From the NCBI RefSeq assembly GCF_900156895.1, contig NZ_FTPD01000056.1, positions 151,322 to 208,023 on the forward strand: a stretch of DNA of 56,702 bases, given 5' to 3'. The notes under the pieces were generated by a model that saw only the letters and a program-made list of their open reading frames with translations, was not told the DNA's origin and made no database searches. Positions 1 through 9,724 of the stretch are shown piece after piece (the stretch's first letter is position 1; each line of letters opens with the position of its first letter). The DNA is from Mesorhizobium prunaredense (lineage in GTDB: Bacteria; Pseudomonadota; Alphaproteobacteria; Rhizobiales; Rhizobiaceae). The position numbers and the translations under genes were made by a program.

Positions 1-51
1 CTCCCCCACAAGGGGGGAGATTGGCTGTCATCACCGCTTTCGCCAATCTCC
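1..51. repeat. Two overlapping perfect hairpins at the left edge
   Basis: A 7-bp stem CTCCCCC/GGGGGAG (1-7 with 13-19, loop ACAA) overlaps a second perfect 10-bp stem GGAGATTGGC (16-25) with GCCAATCTCC (42-51). The two cannot fully form together, so the segment could be a terminator for a gene to the left or part of a dispersed palindromic element. No gene is visible before position 122. Confidence 0.5.
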
Positions 52-121
52 GACGTAGATGCTGTACCTATAACCTCCCCGGTAATTGAAATGCATCTGC
101 TGCCGGCCTAGTCATGCGCTC

Positions 122-931
122 ATGACAGCAACCCAGACTTCCGCCGGCAGCCTCATTCGCGAATGGCGCATGCGCCGGCGCATGAGCCAGCTCGATCTCG
201 CCATGGAAGCCGAAATCTCGCAGCGGCATCTGAGTTTCGTGGAAAGCGGCCGCGCGGCACCCTCGCGCGACATGGTGCTGCATCTGGCCGAGCAGCTGTC
301 GATCCCGCTGAGGCAGCGCAACCAGCTCCTGCTGGCCGCGGGCTTTGCCCCCAGCTTCAGCGAGCGTCCGCTCACCGATGCCTCGCTGGCGCCGGCAATG
401 GCGGCGGTCGAGATCGTGCTCAAGGGGCACGAACCCTTCCCGGCGCTCGCTGTCGACCGGCACTGGAACCTGGTGTCGGCGAACGCCGCCATCGGCCCGC
501 TCTTGGCCAACGTCGCCGAGCCTTCCTTGCTGAATCCGCCGGTCAACGTGCTGCGGCTCAGCCTGCACCCGGGTGGCGTGGCGCCGCGCATCGTCAACCT
601 GACCGAATGGCGCGCGCATCTTCTCGACCGGCTGAAACGCCAGAACGACGCCACTGGCGACCCGGTTCTGGTCGAACTGGAGCGCGAGCTTCGGACCTAT
701 CCATCCGGCCTGAACGGCGCACGGCCGGTGCCGGTCGAGCCGAACGCGATCGTGCACCCGCTGCGGCTTGCGCATGGCGATGCTGTGCTGTCGTTCATCA
801 GCACCATCACCGTGTTCGGCACGCCGCTCGACGTGACGCTGTCGGAACTGGCGATCGAATCCTTTTTCCCCGCAGATGAGCAGACAAGGACCGTGCTGGT
901 GCGATTGGCGAACGAGCGGGCCGAGCCGTAA
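122..931 (+). CDS. XRE-family transcriptional regulator with MmyB-like ligand-binding domain
   Basis: 269 residues. An N-terminal Xre/Cro helix-turn-helix (about residues 10-63, with recognition-helix motif ISQRHLSFVESG) is followed by a region typical of the MmyB-like ligand-binding family (about 95-260, including ALAVDRHWNLVSANAA and NVLRLSLHPGG). Members are one-component repressors or activators that often control a neighbouring oxidoreductase or transporter. The ATG at 122 was chosen because the protein then begins just before the HTH; a TTG at 86 would add a Cys-rich stretch without homology. The gene is convergent with the DMT transporter, three bases away. The target genes and ligand cannot be told from the sequence. 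Confidence 0.85.
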   Translation: MTATQTSAGSLIREWRMRRRMSQLDLAMEAEISQRHLSFVESGRAAPSRDMVLHLAEQLSIPLRQRNQLLLAAGFAPSFSERPLTDASLAPAMAAVEIVLKGHEPFPALAVDRHWNLVSANAAIGPLLANVAEPSLLNPPVNVLRLSLHPGGVAPRIVNLTEWRAHLLDRLKRQNDATGDPVLVELERELRTYPSGLNGARPVPVEPNAIVHPLRLAHGDAVLSFISTITVFGTPLDVTLSELAIESFFPADEQTRTVLVRLANERAEP

Positions 932-934
932 TGA

Positions 935-1885
935 TCACCCTTGCGGTGGGGTCGCCTGGCGGGTGCGGGCACGTTCGAGGCCAAGCTGGCGCTCGCGCCA
1001 GATGATGAAGATGCCCGCGGCAACGACGATCACGCCGCCGATGAGCATATGAACCGTCGGGACGTCGCCAAAGGCGAGATAGCCGACAACGATGCCAAGC
1101 AGCATCGACGTGTATTCGAAAGGCGCCACGACCGAGGCCTCGGCATGGCGATAGGCGGCCGTCATCAGAATCTGAGCGAGCCCGCCGCAAAAGCCTGCAG
1201 CAATGAGCAGGCCCGCCTGCGCCGGTGTCAGCGCCTGCCAGCCGAACGGCAGCGACAGCAACGCCAGGAGGCTCGCCGTCACCGAAAACCACAGCACGAT
1301 GGTTGCCGTCGGTTCGCTCTGGACGAGGTTGCGCACCAGCAGCATGGCGACGGCAGAGATCGCTGCCGCGAGCAATGCGGCGATGACGCCGAGCACCTCC
1401 TGATCGCCGAGTGCTGCGCCAGAACCCAGCAGCGTCAGTTCCGGCCATGAGATGACCAACACCCCGACCAGTCCGACCGCAACCGCGCTCCAGCGATAGA
1501 TGCGGATCGCTTCGCCGAGGAAGATCGAACTGAACACCACCACCAGCAGCGGCTGTGCGTAGTTCAGCGCGATCGCTTCCGGCAGCGGCAGCCGTATCAG
1601 CGCGAAGAAGCCGAGCCCCATAGCGCAGACGCCGACAACGCCGCGCGCAATGTGGTTGAGCGGGCGCTTGGTCGAAAACGCGGTGCCAAGTTTTCCCTGG
1701 AAGGCCAGGAAGACGACGATCGGGAAGATGGCAAAGAACGAGCGGAAGAAGACGATCTGGCCGGCCGGCACCGTGCCCGCCGCCTTGATGCAGGACGACA
1801 TGGCGACGAACACCGCCACCGACACGATCTTGAGCATGATCCCGGTCAGCGTGTTGTGCCCGCCGGGATGGTCCGTCGGGTTCAC
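935..1885 (-). CDS. DMT/EamA-family membrane transporter
   Basis: About 316 residues and almost wholly hydrophobic. It shows the two tandem EamA repeats of drug/metabolite transporters with around ten membrane spans; an internal motif LPLPEAIALNYAQPLLVV is typical of the first repeat. The likely start is a GTG at 1885 whose bases overlap the stop codon of the upstream oxidoreductase (GTGA), which implies translational coupling; an ATG at 1837 is the alternative and would begin directly at the first membrane helix. The substrate is unknown. Family members export or import amino acids, sugars or purine-like metabolites, and coupling to a molybdenum hydroxylase hints at a shared substrate, which is inference only. 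Confidence 0.82.
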   Translation of the reverse strand: MNPTDHPGGHNTLTGIMLKIVSVAVFVAMSSCIKAAGTVPAGQIVFFRSFFAIFPIVVFLAFQGKLGTAFSTKRPLNHIARGVVGVCAMGLGFFALIRLPLPEAIALNYAQPLLVVVFSSIFLGEAIRIYRWSAVAVGLVGVLVISWPELTLLGSGAALGDQEVLGVIAALLAAAISAVAMLLVRNLVQSEPTATIVLWFSVTASLLALLSLPFGWQALTPAQAGLLIAAGFCGGLAQILMTAAYRHAEASVVAPFEYTSMLLGIVVGYLAFGDVPTVHMLIGGVIVVAAGIFIIWRERQLGLERARTRQATPPQG

Positions 1886-4188
1886 TTGGCAGCTGCTTCC
1901 TGGATCGCCGCCCAAATGCGCGCCGGCGTTGCCGGCATATCGATGTGCCTGATGCCGTAGGCGCGATAGAGCGCATCCGTCACCGCGTTGAGCGCGGCCG
2001 GCGTCGCTCCGATCGTGCCCGCCTCGCCTGCCCCCTTGATGCCGAGCGCATTGGTGGTCGAGGGCACGTTGCGGGTCTCGAAATGGAAGAACGGCAAATC
2101 GTCGGCGCGCGGCATGGCATAGTCCATGAAGCTTGCCGTCAACAGCTGCCCGTCCTCGTCATAGACCGTGTTCTCGGTCAGCGCCTGGCCGATGCCCTGG
2201 ACGACGCCGCCATGCACCTGGCCGGCCAGCAGGATAGGGTTCACGGTGACGCCGAAATCGTCGACGATCGTATAGCGGACAATCTCCGTCACGCCGGTGT
2301 CGGGATCGATCTCGACCTCGCAGATGTGGGTGCCGTTCGGATACGTGCATTCGTCCTGCACGAACTCACCAAAGCCCTTGAGATCGTCCGGGTTCTTGGC
2401 GGCCTTGGCGATGCTCGAAAAATCGATCGTGCGGTCGGTGCCGACGATGCGGGCAACGCCGTTGGACAATTCGATGTCGTCGGCCGAGGCTTCCAGCTCA
2501 TCGGCGGCGATGCGCCTGATCTTGATGGCCAGATCCTCGCCGGCGCGAGAAGCTGATACACCGCCAAGCGGAATGGAGCGCGAGCCGCCGGTGCCGCCGC
2601 CGGCCTTCAGCTCGTCGGTGTCGCCCTGGCGGACATGAATCTTGCCGATGTCGAGATGAAGCTTTTCCGAGAGGAACTGCGCATAGGCGGTCGCATGCCC
2701 CTGCCCGTTGGTCTGGGTGCCGATCTTCAGCGTCACCGTGCCGTCGCCGTTCAATTCGACAAAGGCCGGTTCAGAGCCGGGAAAGGCACAGGCCTCGATA
2801 TAGGTCGCCATGCCGATGCCGCGGATTTTGCCGGCCGCCTTCGACTGCGCCAGCCGCTCCGGAAACGCCTGCCACTCCGCTTGTTCGATGGCGCGGTCCA
2901 TATGGCCTGCGAATTCGCCGGTATCATAGAGGCGGTCGGTCTGCGTGCGGTAAGGGAACTGCTCGGGCCTGATGAAATTGCGCCGGCGGATCTCTTCGAC
3001 TGGCAAGCCCAGGTCGTGGGCGCAGGCGTCGACGAGCTTTTCCAGCAGGAATGCCGCTTCCGGACGGCCGGCGCCGCGGTAGGCATCGACCGGGCAAGTG
3101 TTGGTGTAGAGGCCGGTCACCGAAACGTCGAGCGCCTGGATGTCGTAGACGCCGGTCGACATGCTGACGCCGATATAGGGGATGAACGGGCCGTATTGCG
3201 AGATATAGGCGCCGATATTGGCGAGGAGATCGACCTTCATGCCGAGAAAGCGGCCGTCCTTGTCCATCGCCATCTCGGCGGTCACGACATTGTCGCGGCC
3301 TTGCGCATCGGTGAGGAAATGCTCGGTGCGGTCGCCGGCCCATTTCACCGGGCGGCCAAGGCGCCTGGCGGCCTCCAGCACCAGCGGATGCTCGCGATAG
3401 ACGAAGCTTTTCGGCCCGAAGCCGCCGCCGACATCCGGCGTGATGACGCGCAGCTGGTTCTTCTTGATCTTGAATATGTCGGCCAGGATGTACTGCATCG
3501 AATGCACGCCCTGCGAGCCTGTGGTCAGCACGAAGCGGTTTTCTTGCGTGTTCCACTCGCCGATCGCAGAGCGCGGCTCCATGTAGTTGCAGACCAGCCG
3601 GTTGTTGATGAATTCGATGCGGGTGACATGCGCCGCCCTGGCGAATGCCGCCGCGGTCTTCGCCTTGTCGCCGATGTGGTAGCTGAAGGCGCGGTTGGAG
3701 CCGAGTTCCGGCCACACCAGCGGCGTGCCTTCGTCAAGCGCCGTGGCAGTGCCGGACGCGGCATCCTCGCCCTCATAATCGACCTCGATCAGTTCGGCCG
3801 CGTCCTGTGCCAGCGCGCGGTTGTCGGCTACGACGAAGGCGACGGCGTCGCCGACATAATTGACCCGGTCGTGGCAAAGGACCGGAATATCGCGGGTCGG
3901 CGCCTTGGTGCCGTCCGGCTGCCTCTGCATGACGCCGGATTTCAGCTTGCCGAGATGAGCAAGATCCGCACCGGTCAGCACCAGATGGACGCCAGATGCC
4001 GCCTTGGCCGCCTCGGTCGAACCGACGGTGAAGCTTGCTTTGGCCACCGGCGAGCGCAGGACATAGCCGTGCAGGAGGCCAGCCGGTTGGATGTCGTCCG
4101 TATAGCGACCGAGACCCTTGATGAAGGCCTGGTCCTCGCGACGCAGCACAGAGGCGCCCATGCCGAATTTCGGTGTGACGACTGTCAT
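1882..4188 (-). CDS. Xanthine dehydrogenase/CO dehydrogenase family molybdopterin-binding large subunit (form II type)
   Basis: 768 residues. The protein carries the N-terminal a/b hammerhead domain (about 20-130) and the long molybdopterin-binding domain of molybdenum hydroxylases. The active-site loop reads AYRGAGRPEA, the form II (CoxL-like) signature, not the AYRCSFR of genuine aerobic CO dehydrogenases, so the substrate is probably an aromatic, purine or aldehyde rather than CO. Enzymes of this family normally need an FAD subunit and a [2Fe-2S] subunit encoded next to them; neither is present here. It is divergent from pepN (156-bp gap) and overlaps the DMT transporter downstream. Confidence 0.9.
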   Translation of the reverse strand: MTVVTPKFGMGASVLRREDQAFIKGLGRYTDDIQPAGLLHGYVLRSPVAKASFTVGSTEAAKAASGVHLVLTGADLAHLGKLKSGVMQRQPDGTKAPTRDIPVLCHDRVNYVGDAVAFVVADNRALAQDAAELIEVDYEGEDAASGTATALDEGTPLVWPELGSNRAFSYHIGDKAKTAAAFARAAHVTRIEFINNRLVCNYMEPRSAIGEWNTQENRFVLTTGSQGVHSMQYILADIFKIKKNQLRVITPDVGGGFGPKSFVYREHPLVLEAARRLGRPVKWAGDRTEHFLTDAQGRDNVVTAEMAMDKDGRFLGMKVDLLANIGAYISQYGPFIPYIGVSMSTGVYDIQALDVSVTGLYTNTCPVDAYRGAGRPEAAFLLEKLVDACAHDLGLPVEEIRRRNFIRPEQFPYRTQTDRLYDTGEFAGHMDRAIEQAEWQAFPERLAQSKAAGKIRGIGMATYIEACAFPGSEPAFVELNGDGTVTLKIGTQTNGQGHATAYAQFLSEKLHLDIGKIHVRQGDTDELKAGGGTGGSRSIPLGGVSASRAGEDLAIKIRRIAADELEASADDIELSNGVARIVGTDRTIDFSSIAKAAKNPDDLKGFGEFVQDECTYPNGTHICEVEIDPDTGVTEIVRYTIVDDFGVTVNPILLAGQVHGGVVQGIGQALTENTVYDEDGQLLTASFMDYAMPRADDLPFFHFETRNVPSTTNALGIKGAGEAGTIGATPAALNAVTDALYRAYGIRHIDMPATPARIWAAIQEAAAK

Positions 4189-4344
4189 GGATACCTCGCG
4201 ACGATGATTGGAAAACGAGTGCCTGAAATAGGCGCTGCGCCAGTTTTGTCGAGTGACGGTTTCGTGTAAAGAGCGCGTGCTTCACATTTCTTCGACCAGC
4301 GGACCCCACCTGCCGCTGCGGGAATCGACAGGAAAACCAACGGA

Positions 4345-6990
4345 ATGCGCACGGACACCGGCCAGGTCTTCAAGCTCGAAGACTATCGCCCCACCGACTA
4401 TCTCATTCCGGCAACCGGCCTGACTTTCCGCCTGTCGCCGGAAGCCACGCGCGTCACCGCCGTGCTGACGGTCGAGCGCCGCGACGGCATCGCGGCGTCA
4501 GTGCCGCTGGTGCTGGACGGCGATGGCCTGAAGCTTAGCCGCATCGCAATCGACGGCCAGACACTTGCGCCCACCGATTTTTTTGCCACGCCCGATCAGC
4601 TGACGATCACCACGCCGCCCGCAGCGGCCCGTTTCCAGCTCCTGATCGAAACCGAGCTGGCGCCGGCGCACAACGAAGCCCTGATGGGCCTCTATCGCTC
4701 CAGCAACGTCTATTGCACGCAATGCGAGGCCGAGGGCTTTCGGCGCATCACCTATTTTCTCGACCGTCCCGATATCCTGTCGGTCTATACGGTGCGCATC
4801 GAGGCGCCGCACCACGAGGCGCCACTGCTTCTTTCCAACGGCAACCCGGCTGGCAGCGGCGACCTTGCCGACGGCTGGCACTATGCAGTCTGGCACGACC
4901 CCTTCCCCAAGCCGTCCTATCTGTTCGCGCTGGTGGCGGGCGCTCTCGGCAAGGTCGCGGACAGCTTCGTCACTTTGTCCGGCCGCGAGGTCGAGCTCGG
5001 CATCTTTGTCGAGCCGGGCAAGGAGCGGCTCGCTGGCTACGCCATGGACGCCCTAAAACGGTCGATGAGATGGGACGAAGAGGCGTTCGGCCGCGAATAC
5101 GACCTCGACGTCTTCAACATCGTCGCCGTGTCCGACTTCAACATGGGCGCGATGGAGAACAAGGGCCTCAACATCTTCAACGACAAGTATGTGCTGGCCG
5201 ACCAGGAGACCGCAACGGACGCCGATTTCGCCAATATCGAGGCGATCATCGCGCATGAGTATTTCCACAATTGGACTGGCAACAGAATCACTTGCCGCGA
5301 CTGGTTCCAGCTTTGCCTGAAGGAAGGGCTGACGGTTTTCCGCGATCACGAATTCTCCGCCGACCAGCGATCGCGAGCGGTGAAACGCATTGCCGAAGTG
5401 CGCACGCTCAAGGCACATCAGTTTCCCGAAGACCAGGGACCGCTGGCGCATCCGGTGCGACCGCGCCGCTACCGCGAGATCAACAATTTCTACACGGCGA
5501 CAGTCTACGAAAAGGGCTCGGAAGTGGTGCGCATGATCCGCACCATTCTCGGCGCCGAGACATTCCGGGCCGGCATGGATCTCTATTTCGAGCGCCATGA
5601 CGGCGAGGCTGCGACGATCGAGGACTTCATCAAGGTGTTCGAGGATGTGTCCGGGCGCGACCTCTCGCAATTTTCGCTGTGGTACCATCAGGCCGGCACG
5701 CCCAATCTGACCATCAGTTCGACGCACAACGCGGCGGCCCAGGAATTCACGCTCGAGATCGAGCAGTCGGTGCCGCCAACGCCGTCCGAAAGCCGCAAGC
5801 GGCTGATGCATATTCCGCTGGCCTTCAGCCTGGTCGGCACCGACGGCAAAGCGATAGAATATAGCGGCGTCGAGGGCGCCAGCGTCGAAGACGGCGTCAT
5901 CCATATCCGCAAGCGCCGGCACATGGTGCGCTTCTCGGGCGTCGCCGAGCGCCCGGCGATGTCGCTCAACCGCGGCTTCTCGGCGCCGGTGACGCTTTCT
6001 GTCGAGCAGAGGGCCGACGATCAGTTCTTCCTTGCCGGCCATGACAACGATACCTTCTCGCGCTGGCAGGCGTTCAACACGCTTTTAAGCGAGGCGCTGA
6101 TATCCGCCTTCCGCCAGGTCCTTGACGGCAAGCAGCCCGGTTTCGCATCGCGGTTGATCGAGCTTGCCGGCAAAATAGCCGGCGACGAGACACTCGAACC
6201 GGCCTATCGGGCGCTGGCTCTGGCGCTTCCGAGCGAAGCCGATATCGCCCGTGACATCGGCAAGAACATCGACCCCGATGCCGTTTTCTCGGCCCGCGAG
6301 GCGCTGACGGTCGCGATCGCCGAGTCGGATCGCGAGATATTCTCCGACCTCTACGGTCGACTGACCGACAAGGACGCTTTCAGGCCGGATGCGGCAAGCG
6401 CCGGTCGCCGGGCGTTGCGCAACACCTTGCTCGACTATCTTTCGCTGCTGCAGGGAGGTGCGGCGCTTGCGGCCCGGCATTTCCAGTCCGCGACCAACAT
6501 GACCGACCGCGCCGCCGCACTGACCGTGCTTGCGCTCCGCCATGGCGGTTCGCCCGAGACGGTCAAGGCGCTGGCGGACTTCGAAGCGAAATATGCGACC
6601 GATCCGCTGGTGATGGACAAATGGTTCCATATCCAGGCCAGCGTGCCCGGCCCGCAAACCATTCATGCAGTGCGCGCCCTGACCGGCCACCCGGCCTTCT
6701 CGATGGCCAACCCGAACCGGGTGCGCTCGCTCGTCGGCACGTTTTCCAGCGCCAACCAGACCGGCTTCCATCGCGCCGACGGCGAAGGCTACCGATTTTT
6801 CGTCGAAACGGTCCTGCAGGTCGAAAAGCGCAACCCGCAGTTGGCCGCCAGGCTGGCGACGGCACTCAGATCATGGCGCTCACTCGAACCTGCCCGGCAG
6901 GGCAAGGCAAGGGAAGCGCTGCTTTCGATTGCCAATACCGAGAACCTGTCGGCCGATTTGCGGGACATCGTTGAGCGCACGCTGGCGTAA
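4345..6990 (+). CDS. pepN: Aminopeptidase N (M1 family metallopeptidase)
   Basis: 881 residues, the usual length for bacterial PepN. The exopeptidase motif GAMEN is at 268-272 and the zinc site HEYFH is at 304-308 with the third ligand Glu327, giving the HExxH-x18-E arrangement of M1 peptidases. It is a cytoplasmic enzyme that removes N-terminal residues from peptides in protein turnover. No signal peptide is seen. The stop codon TAA is the first triplet of the long inverted repeat that follows, so the element sits immediately at the end of the gene. In Sinorhizobium meliloti, pepN also lies beside the cbrA kinase gene (from memory), matching this order. Confidence 0.97.
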   Translation: MRTDTGQVFKLEDYRPTDYLIPATGLTFRLSPEATRVTAVLTVERRDGIAASVPLVLDGDGLKLSRIAIDGQTLAPTDFFATPDQLTITTPPAAARFQLLIETELAPAHNEALMGLYRSSNVYCTQCEAEGFRRITYFLDRPDILSVYTVRIEAPHHEAPLLLSNGNPAGSGDLADGWHYAVWHDPFPKPSYLFALVAGALGKVADSFVTLSGREVELGIFVEPGKERLAGYAMDALKRSMRWDEEAFGREYDLDVFNIVAVSDFNMGAMENKGLNIFNDKYVLADQETATDADFANIEAIIAHEYFHNWTGNRITCRDWFQLCLKEGLTVFRDHEFSADQRSRAVKRIAEVRTLKAHQFPEDQGPLAHPVRPRRYREINNFYTATVYEKGSEVVRMIRTILGAETFRAGMDLYFERHDGEAATIEDFIKVFEDVSGRDLSQFSLWYHQAGTPNLTISSTHNAAAQEFTLEIEQSVPPTPSESRKRLMHIPLAFSLVGTDGKAIEYSGVEGASVEDGVIHIRKRRHMVRFSGVAERPAMSLNRGFSAPVTLSVEQRADDQFFLAGHDNDTFSRWQAFNTLLSEALISAFRQVLDGKQPGFASRLIELAGKIAGDETLEPAYRALALALPSEADIARDIGKNIDPDAVFSAREALTVAIAESDREIFSDLYGRLTDKDAFRPDAASAGRRALRNTLLDYLSLLQGGAALAARHFQSATNMTDRAAALTVLALRHGGSPETVKALADFEAKYATDPLVMDKWFHIQASVPGPQTIHAVRALTGHPAFSMANPNRVRSLVGTFSSANQTGFHRADGEGYRFFVETVLQVEKRNPQLAARLATALRSWRSLEPARQGKAREALLSIANTENLSADLRDIVERTLA

Positions 6991-7134
6991 GGTGTGTTGA
7001 TACTCAGGTGATGCCGGCCTGCGAACGGCGGTTTCCTGCGCTTCCGGTGCTCACGTACAAAAAAGTACGCTCCGCTCCGGTTCTCGGAATCCACCGTTCT
7101 CGGCGCGGCCTGACCTGAATCTCAACACACCTTA
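6988..7134. repeat. Long imperfect inverted repeat (about 147 bp) forming one extended hairpin
   Basis: The left arm starts TAAGGTGTGTTGA and the right arm ends in its complement ...CTCAACACACCTTA; the arms stay alignable over about 70 bases and meet at GTAC-AAAAAA-GTAC (7055-7068). The element fills most of the 314-bp gap between pepN and the CbrA-like kinase. It could act as a bidirectional terminator or an RNA stability element; its size and structure also fit the dispersed palindromic elements of rhizobial genomes. The remaining 7135-7304 is A+T-rich and probably carries the promoter of the kinase gene. Confidence 0.7.
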
Positions 7135-7304
7135 GAAGGTTGCCGCCCGGCATCATCGGGCGGAAAGCCATTATTTTAGTCGATTTTTAATCTTTTTTCG
7201 CTGCGCCTATGGACAAGCCGAATCACCTTTGATTCTTTAGCTGAAGATTCGGAAGTGCGGCGTCACCGGATCGTCAAGCAGATTTAAATCGGGGAGAGCC
7301 ATTT

Positions 7305-9632
7305 ATGGCGAAGGCGGACGCGTGGGGCGCGCCCGGAGGGACGGGTTTTGAGCGGCGTGAGGCGAGAAGCGACGGTCTTGCCGGCAATGCGCGGCTGATC
7401 GCCGAACCCGCCTACCGACGACTTTTGGCAGCCGAGCCATTGTTGCGCCGATCGATACCGGCCCTAATCATCATTTTCCTGCTTGTCATCGCGGCGCTGC
7501 GGTTCCTGTCGCTGATGCACGAGCGCGATGACGTGGAACGCGACGCCAAGGCGATCCTCTCGCTCGCGGCGGGCCAGCTGGCCAGTTCGATTAGCGTTGA
7601 TGCGAGGATGGCTTCGACGCCTGGCGCGACGCAGGACCTGTTGGAGGGCATCAGCCGTCAGGGCGCAATGGGTCGAAGCCACGTGCTTGCGGTCACCGAC
7701 AGCGCGTTCAAAATCGTTGCCGTGACACCGCAATCGACGGGCTGGGAAGGGCGGTCGCTCGACGCCATCGCCCAGGGCGGTCAACCGCTGTTCATGTTCG
7801 GCGACCGCGCCGGGGTGATGGAGGTCAGCATCGGCGGCCAGGACTGGTATGCCGCGGTGAGCCTGGCAAATGACAGGAATGGTGCTGCCGCAGCGCTCGT
7901 TCCGCAGGATGCGGTCTTCGACACGTGGCGCAAAACCGTTTCGCTCAACGTCACGCTGTTCGTGCTGACGGCCGGCGTGCTGATCATCGTCCTCTATGCC
8001 TATTTCGGCCAGGCGGCGCGCGCCCAGACCGCCGACCGCATCTATCTCGAAGCGCACCAGCGCATCGACATGGCGCTGGTGCGCGGCCGCTGCGGCCTGT
8101 GGGACTGGGACATGGTGCGCGGCAAGATGTACTGGTCGCGTTCGATGTACGACATGCTGGGCTATGAGCCCTGCGACACGATGCTGTCGTTCGGCGAGGT
8201 CGACGGGATCATCCATCCCGAGGACGGCGACCTGTTCCAGCTCGCCAACAGGATCGTCGCACGCGAGATCGACCACATCGACCAGGTGTTCCGGATGCGC
8301 CACGCCGACGGACAATGGGTGTGGATGCGCGCAAGGGCGCAGGTGATCGACCCGGAAGCGCCGGAGATCCAGTTGATCGGCATCGCCGTCGACGTCACCG
8401 AGCAGCGGCACCTGGCGCTGCGCTCCGAGGCCGCGGATCTGCGCCTGCGAACGGCCATCGAAAACATCAACGAATCCTTCGTGCTCTGGGATTCGGCCCA
8501 GCGCCTGATCATGTGCAATTCCAAGTACCAGCAGGACAACGGCCTGTCGGATCGCGACGTGATGCCGGGCGCCTCGCGCGCCGTTCTTGAAGATCGCATG
8601 CTTGCCTTCGCCTCGGAGCGCCGGCTTGCCAACACCAACGGGCAGCAAGGCGGCGTGACCTTCGAGCGGCAGCTTGCCGATGGCCGCTGGCTGCAGGTGA
8701 ACGAGCTGCGGACCAGGGACGGCGGCACCGTCTCGGTCGGCTCCGACATCACCCAGATCAAGCTGCACCAGGAGAAGCTGGTCGACAGCGAGCGCCGGCT
8801 GATGGCGACGATCCATGACCTCAGCCTTGCCCGCCGGGCAGAGGAAGAACGGTCGCGCGAACTGGTCGAGCTCAATCACAAATACATGAAGGAAACCGAG
8901 CGCGCCGAGGCCGCGAACCGGGCCAAATCCGAGTTCCTGGCCAACATGTCGCATGAATTGCGCACGCCGCTCAACGCGATCATCGGCTTCTCCGAGCTGA
9001 TGGAACGGGCGCTGTTCGGGCCCTTGGGTTCGCCGCGCTACGAGGAATATGCCACCGACATCAACGGCAGCGGCAAATATCTTTTGGGCGTCATCAACGA
9101 CATCCTCGACATGTCGAAGATCGAGGCCGGCCAGTTCTCGATGGATCAGGAGGAAATCGACCTCTGCCCGCTGATGCGGGAAACGGTGCGCGTCATTTCG
9201 CTGCAGGCGGCGGAAAAGTCGATCACGGTCGAAACACGCATCCCCGATTCGCTGACGCTGTTCGCCGACCGCCGGGCGATCAAGCAGATCATCATCAACC
9301 TGCTGTCGAATGCGGTGAAATTCACCGGCCAGGGCGGTCGCATTGCGGTAAGGGCCCGCAACACGTCCAGTGCTCTGGTCCTGACGATCGAAGACAATGG
9401 CTGCGGCATCCCGAAGGAGGCGCTGAGCAAGCTCGGGCGGCCGTTCGAGCAGGTGCAGAACCAGTTTTCCAAGAGCCATGCCGGTTCCGGCCTTGGCCTT
9501 GCCATCTCACGCTCGTTGGCCGAGCTTCAGGGCGGCGCCTTGAAAATCCGCTCCACCGAAGGCACCGGCACGATCGTGTCGGTGCGCATTCCGACCAGGA
9601 AGCCGACGCAGCCGGTCAGGGCCGCCGCCTGA
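7305..9632 (+). CDS. cbrA: PAS-containing membrane sensor histidine kinase, CbrA-like (PleC/DivJ group)
   Basis: 775 residues. Two membrane spans (about 49-69 and 211-233) frame a periplasmic sensing loop. Two PAS-like regions follow (about 255-370 and 380-500), then a HisKA domain with phospho-acceptor His550 in SHELRTPLNAIIGFSEL and an HATPase domain with N-, G1- (DNGCGIP) and G2- (GSGLGLAISRSLAE) boxes. No receiver domain is present, so the phosphate must go to a separate regulator. The architecture and the pepN neighbour match S. meliloti CbrA, which controls the cell-cycle regulator DivK and succinoglycan production; this assignment rests on remembered synteny. The gene is convergent with glnE. 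Confidence 0.8.
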   Translation: MAKADAWGAPGGTGFERREARSDGLAGNARLIAEPAYRRLLAAEPLLRRSIPALIIIFLLVIAALRFLSLMHERDDVERDAKAILSLAAGQLASSISVDARMASTPGATQDLLEGISRQGAMGRSHVLAVTDSAFKIVAVTPQSTGWEGRSLDAIAQGGQPLFMFGDRAGVMEVSIGGQDWYAAVSLANDRNGAAAALVPQDAVFDTWRKTVSLNVTLFVLTAGVLIIVLYAYFGQAARAQTADRIYLEAHQRIDMALVRGRCGLWDWDMVRGKMYWSRSMYDMLGYEPCDTMLSFGEVDGIIHPEDGDLFQLANRIVAREIDHIDQVFRMRHADGQWVWMRARAQVIDPEAPEIQLIGIAVDVTEQRHLALRSEAADLRLRTAIENINESFVLWDSAQRLIMCNSKYQQDNGLSDRDVMPGASRAVLEDRMLAFASERRLANTNGQQGGVTFERQLADGRWLQVNELRTRDGGTVSVGSDITQIKLHQEKLVDSERRLMATIHDLSLARRAEEERSRELVELNHKYMKETERAEAANRAKSEFLANMSHELRTPLNAIIGFSELMERALFGPLGSPRYEEYATDINGSGKYLLGVINDILDMSKIEAGQFSMDQEEIDLCPLMRETVRVISLQAAEKSITVETRIPDSLTLFADRRAIKQIIINLLSNAVKFTGQGGRIAVRARNTSSALVLTIEDNGCGIPKEALSKLGRPFEQVQNQFSKSHAGSGLGLAISRSLAELQGGALKIRSTEGTGTIVSVRIPTRKPTQPVRAAA

Positions 9633-9724
9633 CCCTCTGTTGTCGTGAAGCGGTTGCAACTTTCGGACACGCCCGAGGGACAGGACCCCGACGCTATTCG
9701 AAACTGCCGATCGGCGTTGCGCCG

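Noticed and set aside
2635..4269. Plus-strand open frame of 544 codons opposite the molybdopterin oxidoreductase
   Set aside because: No domain or start signal; the minus strand has an intact family member over the whole stretch.
7464..9479. Very long minus-strand open frame (671 codons) opposite the CbrA-like kinase gene
   Set aside because: It is a shadow frame caused by high G+C codon bias. The translation is Arg/His/Asp-rich without domains, while the plus strand encodes a complete kinase.
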